64,000 nt of DNA from Lachnoclostridium sp. UBA6558 (GCA_002434335.1 DJJW01000077.1:1-64000), one strand, 5' to 3'; shown: positions 29,977 to 38,156, numbered from the stretch's first letter. Numbers and translations: made by a program. Notes: generated by a model not told the origin, from the sequence alone.

Positions 29977-29982
29977 ATGGAG

Positions 29983-30084
29983 ATGTGACGTGAGAATACC
30001 AGAGCCAAGCCCCGGTACGGTATTTTAACATATATAACTATTAAAATGAATGAATAAGATTGAAATTAACAAGGAGGTTCTCCA
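29983..30084 (+). promoter_or_regulatory. candidate L13 leader
   Basis: The 5' untranslated region of rplM. A hairpin with closing pairs aatacc/ggtatt encloses a Cys/Pro-free, G+C-rich loop (ccaagccccggta region). Firmicutes rplM mRNAs carry an Rfam L13 leader; position and compact hairpin agree, but I could not check the consensus. Confidence 0.45.
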
Positions 30085-30519
30085 ATGAAAAGCTTTATGG
30101 CAAGCGCATCAACCATTGAAAGAAAATGGTATGTTATAGATGCAACAGGACATACTTTAGGACGTCTTTCATCCGAAATCGCTAAAATCTTAAGAGGCAA
30201 GAACAAGCCTACTTATACACCTTTCATTGACACCGGTGATAATGTAATCGTTGTTAATGCTGACAAGATTAAAGTAACCGGTAAGAAACTGGATCAGAAA
30301 ATATACTACAATCACTCCGACTACGTAGGTGGTATGAGAGAGACAACCTTAAGGGAATTAATGGCTAAAAAGCCTACCGACGCTATCAGCCTTGCAATAA
30401 AAGGCATGTTACCTAAGGGACCTTTAGGAAGACAGATGATTACGAAATTACACGTATACGCTGGACCTGAGCACAACAATGCAGCTCAGAAACCAGAAGT
30501 ATTAGAGATTAAATATTAA
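30085..30519 (+). CDS. rplM: 50S ribosomal protein L13
   Basis: Early large-subunit assembly protein. 144 residues, with [21 protein letters not shown], the [17 protein letters not shown] stretch and the C-terminal [17 protein letters not shown]. Cotranscribed with rpsI 25 bases downstream. Confidence 0.97.
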   Translation: MKSFMASASTIERKWYVIDATGHTLGRLSSEIAKILRGKNKPTYTPFIDTGDNVIVVNADKIKVTGKKLDQKIYYNHSDYVGGMRETTLRELMAKKPTDAISLAIKGMLPKGPLGRQMITKLHVYAGPEHNNAAQKPEVLEIKY

Positions 30520-30544
30520 TCCAGGTTGAAAGGAGGAAAAAACA

Positions 30545-30937
30545 TTGGCTAAAGCAAAATACTACGGAACCGGAAGAAGAAAAAGCAGTATTGCCAGAGT
30601 ATATTTAGTACCCGGTACTGGTAAAGTGACAATTAATAAGAGAGATATGGAAGAGTTTTTCGGACTTGAGACATTAAAGTTAATCGTTCGTCAGCCCCTT
30701 ACTCTTACAGATACAGTAGATAAATTTGATGTTATTGTTAACGTTCACGGAGGCGGTTTCACCGGTCAGGCTGGTGCAATTCGTCACGGAATCTCCAGAG
30801 CTTTATTAAAAGCTGATCTGGAATACCGTCCTGTATTAAAGAAGGCAGGTTTCTTAACAAGAGATCCAAGAATGAAGGAAAGAAAGAAGTACGGTCTCAA
30901 AGCCGCACGTCGTGCTCCTCAGTTCTCAAAGAGATAA
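30545..30937 (+). CDS. rpsI: 30S ribosomal protein S9
   Basis: Head protein whose C-terminal tail contacts P-site tRNA. 130 residues from TTG 30545 after gaaaggagg. Motifs [18 protein letters not shown] and [15 protein letters not shown]; ends in [17 protein letters not shown], the tRNA-contacting tail, intact. Confidence 0.97.
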   Translation: MAKAKYYGTGRRKSSIARVYLVPGTGKVTINKRDMEEFFGLETLKLIVRQPLTLTDTVDKFDVIVNVHGGGFTGQAGAIRHGISRALLKADLEYRPVLKKAGFLTRDPRMKERKKYGLKAARRAPQFSKR

Positions 30938-30951
30938 TAAGAATAATAAAG

Positions 30952-30988
30952 AAAGCCTTGAAATCACAGCGTTTCAAGGCTTTTTTAA
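30952..30988 (+). terminator. terminator after rpsI
   Basis: 12-bp perfect stem aaagccttgaaa/tttcaaggcttt (30952-30963 with 30972-30983) and a T6 run. It also marks the left edge of the mobile-element debris. Confidence 0.9.
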
Positions 30989-30997
30989 TGCTCTAGA

Positions 30998-31484
30998 CTA
31001 TACATTTGTTGTGAATTTGTTGTGAGTTAATTTATTTGCTAATTTCAGTTCTATAATTTCCGCTGTCTTTTTCCTGGTGGATGCCAGAACGTCTGCATAT
31101 ATGTCCCCGCTGTGTCCCAATATCTGAATGCCCTAAGTGATCTGATACCACTTTAATATCTATACCACTATTTATAAAGAGAGTGGCATTGCAATGGCGC
31201 AGAGAATGAAGAGCAAGGAAGTCAAAAGCAGTACCCTTGATACGGTTCCGGAAAGAAGTATTTAGGCTGCTCCTGTCCTTATAGTTTCCGGTATCAGAGG
31301 TAAACACCATTTCAGGATGAATAAAGGTTTCTGATTGTGCTATTTGAAGCTCTAACTGATGCTTTTTATGTTCTCTTAACAGCTCTGAAATGGAATCACT
31401 CATAGAGATATAGCGACGGCTGCTTTTGCTTTTGGGAGTGGTAAGGAAGTGCTTACCACCTACATCTGATAGAGTATGAAACAC
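30998..31484 (-). pseudogene. tyrosine recombinase (phage integrase) remnant
   Basis: Only the C-terminal catalytic half remains: TTPKSKSSRRYI, the box II HSLRHCNATLFINSG and LGHSDIG. A one-base insertion near 31107 then shifts the frame; in the other frame the normal ending follows (GDIYADVLASTRKKTAEIIE, containing the catalytic Tyr) with a stop at about 30998. The N-terminal core-binding domain and first catalytic Arg are absent. It abuts the rpsI terminator, suggesting an old integration at that place. Confidence 0.88.
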
Positions 31485-31630
31485 AGGAAGAGCTTAAGAC
31501 GGTGCTTACCCTTCTGGATCCGGTGATTAAAGACTGGAATAAGGCAACTAAGAAAACTGGCCAGTATAACAGGGTATACATAAAGACTAGAAGCAGGGAG
31601 GGACAGGCTAATGCCAAACGAGGACTTTAA
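31472..31630 (+). pseudogene. phage-like gene fragment
   Basis: An open frame of 52 codons without a start, reading EYETQEELKTVLTLLDPV and ending in RSREGQANAKRGL before TAA. It runs into the next small gene with a 20-base overlap, as phage genes often do. The 5' part appears deleted at the junction with the integrase remnant. Function not recognised. Confidence 0.4.
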
Positions 31631-31718
31631 GCAATGCATAATAGAGCAGCTTAACCGGATACAGGATACAAAGATATTGAGAAGGATTTACCTGTTTATC
31701 CAGGCTATAACTTCATAG
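31611..31718 (+). CDS. small phage-type protein, 35 residues
   Basis: ATG 31611 preceded by gggaggg at good spacing. The sequence PNEDFKQCIIEQLNRIQDTK followed by a hydrophobic IYLFIQ stretch resembles the short helical proteins (about 40-70 residues) common in clostridial prophages, which often begin NxxFKxxII. Possibly truncated. Role unknown. Confidence 0.45.
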   Translation: MPNEDFKQCIIEQLNRIQDTKILRRIYLFIQAITS

Positions 31719-31727
31719 GAAAAAGAG

Positions 31728-31760
31728 AAGGTACGTAACCGGTTGGCTGCGTACCTTTAT
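31728..31760. terminator. bidirectional terminator
   Basis: aaggtacg (31728-31735) pairs with cgtacctt (31750-31757), loop containing the palindrome aaccggtt. T-rich on the minus strand, where it would end the coiled-coil gene at 31774. Confidence 0.7.
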
Positions 31761-31773
31761 GTTATGTAGAAAG

Positions 31774-32070
31774 TTAGTTCTCTTTTTGTTCAATGTCAAC
31801 TTCTAAATCATCTAAGCGGCCTTCGGCTTCATCAATACGACTTTCTAAATCGTCTATCCTATCCTCAGCATCATCAAAAATACCATTAATGACAGTACCG
31901 GCTGTTGAGCTATGAAACATAGCACTGCTGTTATTACCGAGGGTTAGCGAACCCAAAGAACATGATGAAATAGAAACGGTATTATTATCTGCCATTATAA
32001 TATGATTTAGTTTTTCTTCAAGAAAATTTATTCGTTCTTCCAATTCCATAATTTTATTCGCAGAATCCAT
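31774..32070 (-). CDS. coiled-coil protein of unknown function
   Basis: 98 residues with a good ggaggttcac binding site before ATG. Residues 1-25 and 66-98 are heptad-like coiled coils (LEERINFLEEKLNHI; DDLESRIDEAEGRLDDLEVD); the middle is Ser/Asn-rich (SSCSLGSLTLGNNSS) and may form a short beta segment. The acidic C-terminus is unusual. It sits alone among phage debris, so it may be cargo of the old element. No family recognised. Confidence 0.65.
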   Translation of the reverse strand: MDSANKIMELEERINFLEEKLNHIIMADNNTVSISSCSLGSLTLGNNSSAMFHSSTAGTVINGIFDDAEDRIDDLESRIDEAEGRLDDLEVDIEQKEN

Positions 32071-32344
32071 AAGTGAACCTCCAATTTGTAATTAAACTAT
32101 CATAATTATACAATATATTCCATGAAGTTATCAATGGTTTAATTTCTTGCATAGTACTGATATAAGTAATATAATACAAATAAAATAAATAAACATTAAG
32201 TACCACAAAGCTTTAGGCAGTGGAAGTCTTATTTTAAGACGTGGGAATGATTGGAGATATGCTCCGGTTGTTCCTGGGTCTTTTTTATTTGTTCCTCCTT
32301 TCCTGTTTTGTATAGATGTTCAAAGCTCCTGGGCATGAGTTTAA
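32071..32344. other. short gene-free stretch with small hairpins
   Basis: AT-rich upstream region of the coiled-coil gene, then two small hairpins at about 32228-32275 (gtctta/taagac and ggag/gctcc) followed by a T6 run near 32281. The latter may be a terminator. No gene seen. Confidence 0.35.
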
Positions 32345-32650
32345 AAGACCTTTGCTCAAAACAGAGAGAGGATAACTATTAATCAGTTTAATAATAAAGG
32401 AGACAGGAAAGACATTATTGATAACGGTCTGGCGGCATTACAGGCAAAGTGGAAGACTAACAGTGCCGGCAGACTTTCAGATGCAGGGTACCAGATCGGG
32501 CTGGGGAATGTCATTAAGATAATTGAAGCCGGGGCTATCCATGACAGGGATGATATGCAGAATATCATTGAAACCTACGAGGACGATTACAACGCTTTGG
32601 CCACATTTAAGAATATCCTTCCTAAGAGTGACAGGCTATGGATTTTGTAG
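32345..32650 (+). pseudogene. phage-like gene remnant
   Basis: A frame of about 100 codons open between stops but without a start codon. It reads like real protein (LAALQAKWKTNSAGRLSDAG, IKIIEAGAIHDRDDMQNIIE, TYEDDYNALATFKNIL). The downstream pieces at 32638-32742 and about 32743-32874 also look like coding remains in other frames (DFVGLIPVDNREQNKQLLGQ; SSDAFQGASSIVFAVDGMQG), so a multi-frameshift phage gene tail is likely. Family not recognised. Confidence 0.5.
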
Positions 32651-32858
32651 GACTTATCCCAGTTGATAACAGAGAGCAGAATAAGCAGCTCCTGGGACAG
32701 GTGAGAGATAATGTAGATCAGTACCATCATCAATTCTTATAGGATAGAAATTGCCACAAAGTCAAGTGATGCCTTCCAGGGAGCAAGTTCAATTGTTTTT
32801 GCAGTAGATGGAATGCAGGGTGCGTTGACCTCATTCTTTAGGAATGGGGGTGATGCCT

Positions 32859-32954
32859 ATGAAAAATCATAATAATTTTGATTTTATGGATGTACTGACT
32901 TTTGGTATATTCCTTTTGGCATTACTTACATTCGTTTTTACGTTTTGTAAGTAG
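32859..32954 (+). CDS. type I toxin, holin-like small membrane peptide
   Basis: 31 residues from ATG 32859, eight bases after gggggtg. A hydrophilic start (KNHNNFDF) precedes a single membrane span (VLTFGIFLLALLTFVFTF) and a short basic end (CK). This is the architecture of the putative holin-like toxin family (TxpA/BsrG-related). The 3' untranslated region carries ccaccc/gggtgg repeats and a convergent consensus promoter for an antisense RNA, as expected of a type I toxin-antitoxin pair. Toxicity itself is inferred. Confidence 0.82.
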   Translation: MKNHNNFDFMDVLTFGIFLLALLTFVFTFCK

Positions 32955-32957
32955 CTA

Positions 32958-33058
32958 TACATAGCAAAAACCACCCTGGTATACTTGGCCGTTACTGGGT
33001 GGCTTTGCTTCTCATTTAATCGGTCAACCACCCTTATGGACGATTGTTCCTTTTCTTT
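32958..33058 (-). ncRNA. antisense RNA antitoxin overlapping the toxin 3' UTR
   Basis: The minus strand has TTGACT (33093-33088), 17 bases, TATATT (33070-33065), predicting a start near 33058. The RNA would run about 100 bases to a terminator whose stem is ccaccc/gggtgg followed by TTTTTGC (about 32985-32960). It is fully complementary to the 3' UTR of the toxin mRNA, which itself folds with a second ccaccc copy near 33025. This matches the convergent layout of known type I systems. Confidence 0.8.
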
Positions 33059-33064
33059 AACCTC

Positions 33065-33093
33065 AATATAACATAGAGTTGGTATCAAGTCAA
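33065..33093 (-). promoter_or_regulatory. promoter of the antitoxin RNA
   Basis: -35 TTGACT and -10 TATATT with a 17-base spacer on the minus strand, facing the toxin gene. Confidence 0.8.
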
Positions 33094-33174
33094 GATAATA
33101 CAGAGTTGATATAAAGTAAGATTCTTGCTTTTTGACAATAAATATTCTTTGTGAAGATAGGAGTGAAAAATTCA

Positions 33175-33602
33175 ATGTTTGACGAAAAATTGAAACAGGT
33201 TATGTATGATTTGATAATTAGTCAAGCACAGTTAGTTGGCTTGACTGGAATCGGGAAGAGTTCCATAAGTCAGTATCTATCTGGTAAGAACATACCTACA
33301 GAAGCAAGGCAGCGTGATATAGCAGTATCACTTGGTGTTGACCCTGAATATTTCAGTGAAGAAAAAATAGTAGGAAAAACAGAAGAAAAAAAGATTATTA
33401 AAGGAATTAACGGTAGAATACCAAGGTTAGATGTGGTTAATGCAGCAAAATTGTTAGGCATGAATCACAATAGTGTCAGGATGGGACTTCAACAGGGGGG
33501 TTCCCTTGGGGGTATGCCGTTCATACATTAGAAAACAGATGGACTTACTTCATTAATGCAAAAAGATTTGCAGAAATTGAAGGGATAGATTTGGGATTTT
33601 AG
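33175..33602 (+). pseudogene. XRE-like phage regulator, frameshifted in a G tract
   Basis: ATG 33175 follows taggag. Residues 1-60 form a helix-turn-helix (QAQLVGLTGIGKSSISQYLS, recognition helix SSISQYL). A second segment (VVNAAKLLGMNHNSVRMGLQ) is a DNA-binding-like module. At 33495-33500 a run of six G shifts the frame and translation stops at 33531; in the +1-compensated frame the family ending resumes (FPWGYAVHTLENRWTYFINA, then KRFAEIEG) to a stop at 33602. One lost G explains the change. It may be decayed, phase-variable or a sequencing slip. Confidence 0.75.
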
Positions 33603-33640
33603 AATGAATTTATATAGAATTTAATAGTCATTCAAGCTTA

Positions 33641-33670
33641 ATGAGTATTAATAAATAATACTCTTGTATT
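33641..33670 (+). terminator. weak AT hairpin after the regulator
   Basis: gagtatt pairs with aatactc (33641-33663), followed by ttgtatt. A marginal terminator between the regulator and the T-box promoter. Confidence 0.4.
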
Positions 33671-33692
33671 AACAAATATTGGTATCTGCCTA

Positions 33693-33720
33693 TTGACAAT
33701 ATAAAATGATTTGATATAAT
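33693..33720 (+). promoter_or_regulatory. promoter of the T-box transcript
   Basis: TTGACA (33693-33698), a 16-base spacer and TATAAT (33715-33720). Near-perfect; the start would be about 33727. Confidence 0.85.
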
Positions 33721-33734
33721 CAACTGTAATAACA

Positions 33735-33994
33735 TAAGAAAAGCAAAGACGGAAAAAAGTAATTTATTGGAACCATACAGAGAGAGAAACATTTGGTGAA
33801 AGTTTTTCATGAGGGATAATAAATGAAAACCATTCCTGAGCTGTAATACTGAATTAAGTAAGTGTTACCGTATGACTGCGTTAAAGTATAGGATTTGTTA
33901 GAATCTGAAGTGAAAAGTTAAGGTGGAACCGTGCATTAGAATTTATGCACCCTTAAATTAATGGTAATATGCCATTGATTTAAGGGTGCTTTTC
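33735..33994 (+). promoter_or_regulatory. T-box riboswitch (probably threonine)
   Basis: The T-box core aaggtggaaccgtgc is at 33920-33934. A stem I region precedes it (agtaa loop-E side at about 33758, an apical gtttttcat/atgaaaac stem, then the 3' side around 33840-33880). A terminator follows: gcacccttaaat (33947-33958) with atttaagggtgc (33978-33989) and a T run. The downstream gene is a ThrRS remnant, so the specifier should be a Thr codon; ACT at 33848-33850 is a candidate. I could not fix the specifier with certainty by eye. Confidence 0.9.
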
Positions 33995-34031
33995 TTATGT
34001 TGAAATTAATTAAATGTCGTAAAGGCATATT

Positions 34032-34460
34032 TTTGGAGCAGAGTATATTGGTGCTGATGGTGAAAGACATTGACCTATTATGATCCATAGAACAGTTTTT
34101 GGATCGATAGAACGATTTATTGGAATATTAATAGAGCATTATGCAGGAAAGTTTCCTTTATGGCTGGCTCCTGTTCAAGTTAAAATCTTACCGATTTCTG
34201 ACCGTTTTATTTCATATAGTAAAGAAGTGATAAATGTATTGAAAAAATTTGGTATTCGTTGTGAAATGGATTCTAGAGCAGAGAAAATTGGTTATAAGAT
34301 TCGTGAAGCACAATTAGATAAAGTCCCATATATGATTGTTGTCGGACAGAAAGAAATGAAAAATGGGGTAGTGTCAGTTAGAAAAAGAGAGGTAGGAGAT
34401 TTGGGTAGCATTGAAATAAGTGAATTTATCACTATATTAAAGAGTGAGTCGGAGGTTTGA
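34032..34460 (+). pseudogene. thrS: threonyl-tRNA synthetase C-terminal remnant
   Basis: Homology begins about 34032 (FGAEYIGADGERH), hits a TGA in place of the usual Arg codon at 34071, then continues from an ATG at 34080 (IHRTVFGSIERFIGILIEHY). It includes the complete anticodon-binding domain (LAPVQVKILPISDRF; MDSRAEKIGYKIREAQLDKV). Editing and most of the catalytic domain are missing although the T-box is intact. No ribosome binding site precedes 34080. Either a deletion relic or, less likely, a stand-alone anticodon-binding protein of 126 residues. Confidence 0.88.
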
Positions 34461-34461
34461 A

Positions 34462-35040
34462 ATGAAGGCTACAGTTGTATTGATTGCGGATGATGAAGTT
34501 GAAAACTACGGGAGAAAAATACTTCTTGAAGCTCATCGTATTGGGAAGGTAGGTTTTGAAATGACAAGATTACCATTTCATGTATCTTTAAAGCAGCCAT
34601 TCGTAGTACCAAGTCTTGAAGAAATCGAAGATTTTTTTGATGAGTTTATAGAAAATGTAAGTTCTATAGAATTGAACTTTGAGGAATTAGTGGTATATCC
34701 TAATAATGCTATTGGTGGAGAACCATCTGGATGTTTAAGTATTAGAATTAGAAAAACGATAGAGCTTGACCATATCCAAAAAGATTTATTCGCTAATTTA
34801 GAGAAAAGATTTGGTCCATGTCCAGCACCGTTTGATGATAATTATATTTTTCATATGACAGTAGCTATTGGTAAAGAACCCTATGAAAACTACGAAAAGG
34901 CATATGATATATTATGTAAAAATAACTATAATAGAAGTTTTAAATTCCATAAAATAGGACTGTTGTATTATGACAATGATAATATTTTACCAGGTACTTA
35001 TTTTTGTTATAAAACGGTTGAATTGAAACAATCAAAGTAA
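34462..35040 (+). CDS. 2H phosphoesterase (2'-5' RNA ligase-like) family protein
   Basis: 192 residues from ATG 34462, with tcggagg just before and only one base after the thrS remnant stop. It holds two H-x-(S/T) motifs characteristic of the 2H superfamily: PFHVSLKQP (about residue 40) and IFHMTVAIG (about 133), with an intervening duplicated fold. Such enzymes open 2',3'-cyclic phosphates or cleave 2'-5' bonds in RNA. It would be transcribed from the T-box promoter, so threonine-responsive expression is implied, which is unusual for this family. Confidence 0.8.
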   Translation: MKATVVLIADDEVENYGRKILLEAHRIGKVGFEMTRLPFHVSLKQPFVVPSLEEIEDFFDEFIENVSSIELNFEELVVYPNNAIGGEPSGCLSIRIRKTIELDHIQKDLFANLEKRFGPCPAPFDDNYIFHMTVAIGKEPYENYEKAYDILCKNNYNRSFKFHKIGLLYYDNDNILPGTYFCYKTVELKQSK

Positions 35041-35203
35041 ATATTATATTATTTGTTTGCGTAAAAAGAGAGATTCTCTAGTAACAAAAAAGTAACTAAC
35101 ACTACCATCAAAGAATCCAGCACACATATGGTTCTACAGTTCTCAAACAGCTACTAAAGAGATAGTACAATGAACAACGTATTTCAATTCAAAAACGCAT
35201 CAG

Positions 35204-35240
35204 AACCTCTCAAGACATTTGTCTTGGGAGGTTTTTGTAT
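35204..35240 (+). terminator. terminator after the 2H gene
   Basis: A near-perfect 14-bp stem aacctctcaagaca/tgtcttgggaggtt (35204-35217 with 35220-35233) and a T run. The 160 bases between it and the 2H stop hold no gene. Confidence 0.85.
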
Positions 35241-35335
35241 ATTTTCTGTGTGAATTGTGATAGAATCTCAATTGATATGTCTGATATATTTATAGATTAA
35301 CAGATTGATAAAACTATTTTGGAGATGCAGTAAGA

Positions 35336-36358
35336 ATGGAACCATATTATTATAGTCAGATGAGCAAACCACAGCAGAGAATTTATCAGGTCATTAAAAG
35401 CGGTCTGGAGTCTCTCTCACAGAGTTTTGATGTGCAAAGAATTGGCGGAACAGAGCTAAGTGATATTTTTTACAGGTTAAGATTGGATTGCCCAGAAATA
35501 TTTTATGCTTCAACATTTCGTTATTCTTTCTATAATGATTCTACGTTGATTAAAATAAAGCCGGTTTATTTATTTGAAAAGAATAAGATCAAAGAGCATC
35601 AGCTGGCGATGAGAGCCCGGGTGGAGAAGCTTGCCCGGGTGGCAAAGGATAAAAGTGACTGGGAAAAGGAGCAATATATTCATGATTTTATCTGTGAAAA
35701 TGTGACTTACGATAAGTTGAAGAAACAATATTCACATGAAATCCTAGGTCCATTGGGGCAGGGAGTAGGAGTGTGTGAGGGAATTGCGAAATCTGTGAAG
35801 ATTCTTTGTGACCAGTTGTCCATTCCTTGTATCGTTGTTATTTCCGAAAATAACCCGGATAATAATATCAAATATCGTCATGCTTGGAATGTAATTCAGA
35901 TCAATGGCTCTTGGTATCATTTAGATGCTACTTTTGATAATTCGTTAGGGAAAAAAGAAGTAAGATATGATTATTTTAATTTGGATGATAAGAGCATTTT
36001 CAAGGATCATGAGCCTGTAATATACAAAATTCCTGTGTGCAGCGAGGGTGAGCATTTTTACTATAAAGAGAAGAAGGTTTCTTTTACCAAGCAGGAAGAT
36101 GTAGCAAGACGTTGCCAACAAGCAATAAAAAAAGGAAAAGTTCTAACCTTTCATTGGAGAGGTGGTTATCTCACAAAAACGGTCATAGAGGAATTATTGC
36201 ATAGCATAGCGGAGGCGGCTAAGGAAAAGAGCAGGCACTGCCAGGTTTCTGTAAACTGGCTGCAGGCAGTCATTCGTGTGAAATTCATTCAGGAACAGAT
36301 AGAGAATTCAGTAAAGATGGAAGATGCATACGAAGAGGAGAATGATACAGCACAGTAG
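35336..36358 (+). CDS. transglutaminase-like domain protein, cytoplasmic
   Basis: 340 residues with no signal peptide. The core (about residues 110-215) has the papain-like triad order: Cys in GVGVCEGIAKSVKI, His in YRHAWNVIQING and Asp in WYHLDATFD. Bacterial relatives are annotated as transglutaminase-like or cysteine-peptidase-like proteins of unknown substrate. The C-terminal 100 residues are charged and helical. A monocistronic gene after the phage-debris block; ggag ribosome binding site at normal spacing. Confidence 0.8.
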   Translation: MEPYYYSQMSKPQQRIYQVIKSGLESLSQSFDVQRIGGTELSDIFYRLRLDCPEIFYASTFRYSFYNDSTLIKIKPVYLFEKNKIKEHQLAMRARVEKLARVAKDKSDWEKEQYIHDFICENVTYDKLKKQYSHEILGPLGQGVGVCEGIAKSVKILCDQLSIPCIVVISENNPDNNIKYRHAWNVIQINGSWYHLDATFDNSLGKKEVRYDYFNLDDKSIFKDHEPVIYKIPVCSEGEHFYYKEKKVSFTKQEDVARRCQQAIKKGKVLTFHWRGGYLTKTVIEELLHSIAEAAKEKSRHCQVSVNWLQAVIRVKFIQEQIENSVKMEDAYEEENDTAQ

Positions 36359-36881
36359 AAGCCGTACTGTAATTTGCATAAGAGGGGTAAGTAGGTTATA
36401 TGATTCTGAGAAATCTTAGCAGCAAGCCTGCAGTAAATATACACACTTAAGATCCCAGTGGAGCAATTAGACGGTTTTACAGTTCCCATTCACCGTCAGA
36501 GAAATAATTATTATACAATAAAAATCTCAGTACAGAAATGTTCTGGGATTTTTTTTATGCACCAACAGAATAGGTGTAATGTATCTTTTAAGCTTCGTTG
36601 CTGATTTGGGTCGATTTTTGATACAAATTAACCCAATAAAACTTACAGGTATTTACAAAGGAGTACAAAAATGTATATACTTAGTACGGAATACTGACAA
36701 TCAATAGAAAGGATAGTGAGGTCAAATGATGATAGAGAAATTGTGACATTATGACCAGCAAATTAGATTTGGGCACTCCCACTCCATTAAGCTGTTCCAG
36801 AACATAATATTATATAACAATTACTGGCTGATTTTTAGCTGAACAAATGATATGTTTTTATTATGAAAGGGGTTAAAACAA
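36359..36881. other. 523-base gene-free region
   Basis: It contains a terminator (aaaatctcag/ctgggatttt, 36521-36552, then T run) and otherwise AT-rich sequence. A minute ORF of eight codons with aaaggag (ATG at about 36671) is seen but has nothing else to support it. The last 20 bases hold the ribosome binding site (gaaagggg) of the next gene. Confidence 0.5.
36521..36558 (+). terminator. intrinsic terminator
   Basis: 10-bp stem 36521-36530 with 36543-36552 and a run of eight T. Ends the transglutaminase-like transcript. Confidence 0.8.
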
Positions 36882-37988
36882 ATGAGTAATAATTTGGATA
36901 TTGCGCTGATTTCCATGCTGGGAATGGAAGAGTTCACAAGTAAAATTAAAATGTATTTAGAAGAAATTCATCCAAAAGGTAATTACGAAATGGTGGATGT
37001 GAATCTTTTAAGATTCTCAACGGGTGATGGGAAGGCCGTTTTAATGAATACGTTAAGAGGAAAAGATGTTTATATCCTAATGGATGTGGGGAACTATAAA
37101 TGTAACTATACGATGTATGGAAGAGAAGTAATTATGTCACCTGATGAGCATTTTCAAGACTTAAAGCGAATTGTTTCTGCGATAGGGGGGAAAGCCGATA
37201 GAATAAATATCATATCACCTATGCTATACAGTGCAAGGCAAGATCGAAGAATCTCAAGAGAGTCCCTGGATTGTGCAGTAGCTTTAAGAGAACTTGAGAA
37301 TATTGGAATAAAAAATATTATGGTATTCGATGTTCATGATGATAGAGTACAGAATGCTGTTCCATTTATGGGATTTGATAATTTAATGCCGATTTATCAG
37401 AACGTCAAGGCTCTGAAAAATGTGTATCCTGACATTATCTATGATGAAGAACATATGATGCTGATTAGTCCGGATTTTGGAGCAACCAATCGAAACCTTT
37501 TGTATGCAAACGAGTTAGGGCTTGAAATGGGGATATTTTATAAGAGAAGAAGTCGCCACAAATTAGTTGATGGAAAATATCCGATGGAAGTTCATCAATA
37601 CATCGGCCCAGATATAAAGGGGAAAGATGTTTTGCTTGTGGATGATATTATTGCATCAGGTGATACAATGCTCGATGCGATTAAAAAGGCTAAGAAATAT
37701 GGCGCAAAACGAACGTTTGTGGCAGCAACCTTTGGCTTGTTTACGGAAGGAGTGGAGAAATATACAAGTGCATATAAGGAGGGGATTTTAGATGCTGTTT
37801 TTATAACCAATGGATCCTATCGGCGTGATGAGGTAATTAGAGCTCCATGGTACAATGAAGTCGATATAACGAAATATGTGGCTTATTACATTTTCTGTGT
37901 AAATACTGGTAAATCTATTTCTGCTATTATGGATCCTCATGAGAAAATTAGTAAATTATTTGAGCATAAAGTTCTTGCATTCAAGTAA
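36882..37988 (+). CDS. ribose-phosphate pyrophosphokinase-like protein
   Basis: 368 residues, longer than classical Prs (about 310-320). It has the PRPP-binding loop VLLVDDIIASGDTM (about residue 248), the catalytic-flexible-loop signature SARQDRRISRES (about 116) and the divergent cation motif VFDVHDDRVQNAVPF. It should transfer pyrophosphate from ATP to ribose 5-phosphate, though the altered motif (classical DLHAxQIQGFF) leaves specificity uncertain. This long type occurs in Lachnospiraceae, often beside a standard prs elsewhere. Stands alone. Confidence 0.82.
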   Translation: MSNNLDIALISMLGMEEFTSKIKMYLEEIHPKGNYEMVDVNLLRFSTGDGKAVLMNTLRGKDVYILMDVGNYKCNYTMYGREVIMSPDEHFQDLKRIVSAIGGKADRINIISPMLYSARQDRRISRESLDCAVALRELENIGIKNIMVFDVHDDRVQNAVPFMGFDNLMPIYQNVKALKNVYPDIIYDEEHMMLISPDFGATNRNLLYANELGLEMGIFYKRRSRHKLVDGKYPMEVHQYIGPDIKGKDVLLVDDIIASGDTMLDAIKKAKKYGAKRTFVAATFGLFTEGVEKYTSAYKEGILDAVFITNGSYRRDEVIRAPWYNEVDITKYVAYYIFCVNTGKSISAIMDPHEKISKLFEHKVLAFK

Positions 37989-38156
37989 TACCGAAAGATA
38001 TTAAGGACTTAGTGCCATATGTGTTAGGGGAATGTAGCATTTATATTACTTGATGTATTTATTATTGTAGTGATATTTGAGGTTATCCGAAAGAGATATA
38101 GTTCCAGTCTGTATGAAGGGAGAAGTTTACGTAAGATTTTCAATAAGGAGGTCATT

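Noticed and set aside
32867..33175. Minus-strand frame of 102 codons opposite the toxin
   Set aside because: It is antisense to the toxin, covers the antitoxin RNA and its promoter, and has no binding site.
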